Shown here: positions 43,035 to 43,650 of the stretch, one piece after another | How positions within the stretch are numbered: position 1 is the stretch's first letter | Layout of the letters: each line of letters starts with the position of its first letter | NCBI GenBank assembly: GCA_003155795.1 | Contig: PMEM01000024.1 | Coordinates: 1-43,650 of the forward strand | DNA: 43,650 nucleotides | Reading direction: 5' to 3' | From: Gemmatimonadota bacterium | GTDB taxonomy: Bacteria; Gemmatimonadota; Gemmatimonadetes; Gemmatimonadales; Gemmatimonadaceae | Made by a program: the position numbers and the translations under genes | Notes under the pieces: generated by a model | Told to the model about the DNA's origin: nothing | The model's database searches: none | What the model saw: the letters and a program-made list of their open reading frames with translations, nothing else

Positions 43035-43625
43035 TCAGCCCCGAGACACGAATTCATTGTCACGGACGAGCCAGCGCAGCGGCCAGTCGGCTGCGTGTCT
43101 GATGCCGATGCGCGGAGTTACCGCAACGGCCGAATCGGAGATGGCAGCGTAGTCCCGGATCACCAGGGATCCTCGCTGGAGTGATTGGCCGTTCACGCCG
43201 CCAGTGATCCCCAGGGCCATGCAGAGTTTGCCAGGTCCGTTGGTGAGATCGCGGTCGCGGCGCGCATGTGGCCTGCGGCGCCGCATCAAATCGATTCCTT
43301 CAACAGGCTCGATAGCGCGCACCAACGCGGCGCTTGGCTGGCCTGACGGGCGAGTCACGGCATTGAAACACCAGTACATCCCGTAGATGAAATACACGTA
43401 CGCGATGCCAGCGCGCTCGTACAGCGGGGCCGTCCGCGTGGTCAGTCCTGCGGCGGCGTGACACGCCGCGTCGTGTTCACCGACATACGCTTCGGTCTCG
43501 ACGATCATGCCGCTCGCGGTTCCCCGCTCGGTCCTGTACTGAAGCAGCATACCGAGCATTTCGCGCGCAACAAGCTCGGTATCGCGAGCATAGAAACTCG
43601 CAGGGACGATTCGTCCGGGTTTCAT
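43035..43625 (-). CDS. 3-methyladenine DNA glycosylase, AAG/MPG family
   Basis: A 196-residue base-excision repair enzyme of the alkyladenine glycosylase fold (as in Bacillus and human MPG, not E. coli Tag or AlkA). Key blocks are VAREMLGMLL, GMIVETEAYVGEHDAACHA (catalytic Glu), AGIAYVYFIYGMYWCFNAVT, ALVRAIEPVEG and LTNGPGKLCMALGI. It removes alkylated purines such as 3-methyladenine and hypoxanthine. ATG 43625 begins the protein with the usual FYARDTELVARE region. No strong ribosome binding site is visible and the promoter lies beyond the window. Confidence 0.94.
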   Translation of the reverse strand: MKPGRIVPASFYARDTELVAREMLGMLLQYRTERGTASGMIVETEAYVGEHDAACHAAAGLTTRTAPLYERAGIAYVYFIYGMYWCFNAVTRPSGQPSAALVRAIEPVEGIDLMRRRRPHARRDRDLTNGPGKLCMALGITGGVNGQSLQRGSLVIRDYAAISDSAVAVTPRIGIRHAADWPLRWLVRDNEFVSRG

Positions 43626-43650
43626 CTGGTCTTTTGGTCTTTATTCCAGG

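Overview
The window looks like a chromosomal segment from a Gram-negative bacterium with fairly high GC. The gene style suggests Gemmatimonadota: frequent TTG and GTG starts, large secreted Asp-box proteins, a Lys/Arg-rich histone-like protein and an exopolysaccharide (EPS) cluster with its own sigma-54 activator. The phylum is an inference from gene content; no marker gene here proves it.

The left 25.7 kb (1-25695) is one large surface-polysaccharide locus. A membrane glycosyltransferase runs off the left edge on the minus strand. A seven-gene plus-strand operon follows (555-8245), with nearly every junction overlapping: polymerase/ligase, polysaccharide deacetylase, ATP-grasp ligase, PHP hydrolase, two GT4 and one GT2 glycosyltransferases. 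A minus-strand block (8277-13937) holds the initiating sugar-phosphate transferase, a short Wza-like export protein, a GT4-like transferase and a Wzc-type chain-length regulator/tyrosine kinase. Next come a sigma-54 activator with a degenerate receiver domain (14181-15731), a Wzm/Wzt ABC exporter (15784-17997), two asparagine-synthetase-like proteins (18278-22013), another membrane glycosyltransferase (22413-23987) and a tandem alpha/beta-hydrolase (23938-25695). The set resembles the EPS loci that accompany exosortase systems in other bacteria, but no exosortase is visible here. The two asparagine-synthetase-like genes are separated by what looks like a glycosyltransferase remnant, and this part, like the polymerase end, reads as more AT-rich than the rest.

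The right 18 kb (26018-43625) is ordinary chromosomal backbone. It carries a fasciclin-domain protein, isocitrate dehydrogenase, an 1111-residue Asp-box protein, tRNA-Arg(CCG), an MlaD/MCE protein, Rho, RuvX/YqgF, MltG, an HD-GYP phosphodiesterase, an RlmI-like rRNA methyltransferase, an unrecognised protein, a 49-residue small protein with its own ribosome binding site and terminator, a histone-H1-like protein, the threonine-degradation pair tdh-kbl, an outer-membrane barrel protein and a 3-methyladenine DNA glycosylase. Non-coding structure is rich: several clear intrinsic terminators, a tandem array of palindromic units before the tRNA gene, three hairpins in a row between tdh and kbl, a perfect 11-bp dyad upstream of tdh, and a CA-rich tandem repeat in the rho leader.

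How the genes fit together: the locus has enzymes to start a lipid-linked repeat unit, extend it with at least four soluble or membrane glycosyltransferases, trim it by deacetylation, possibly add amide-linked groups (ATP-grasp and asparagine-synthetase-like proteins), polymerise it and export it. Both Wza/Wzc-type and ABC-type export parts are present, and no Wzx flippase is seen.
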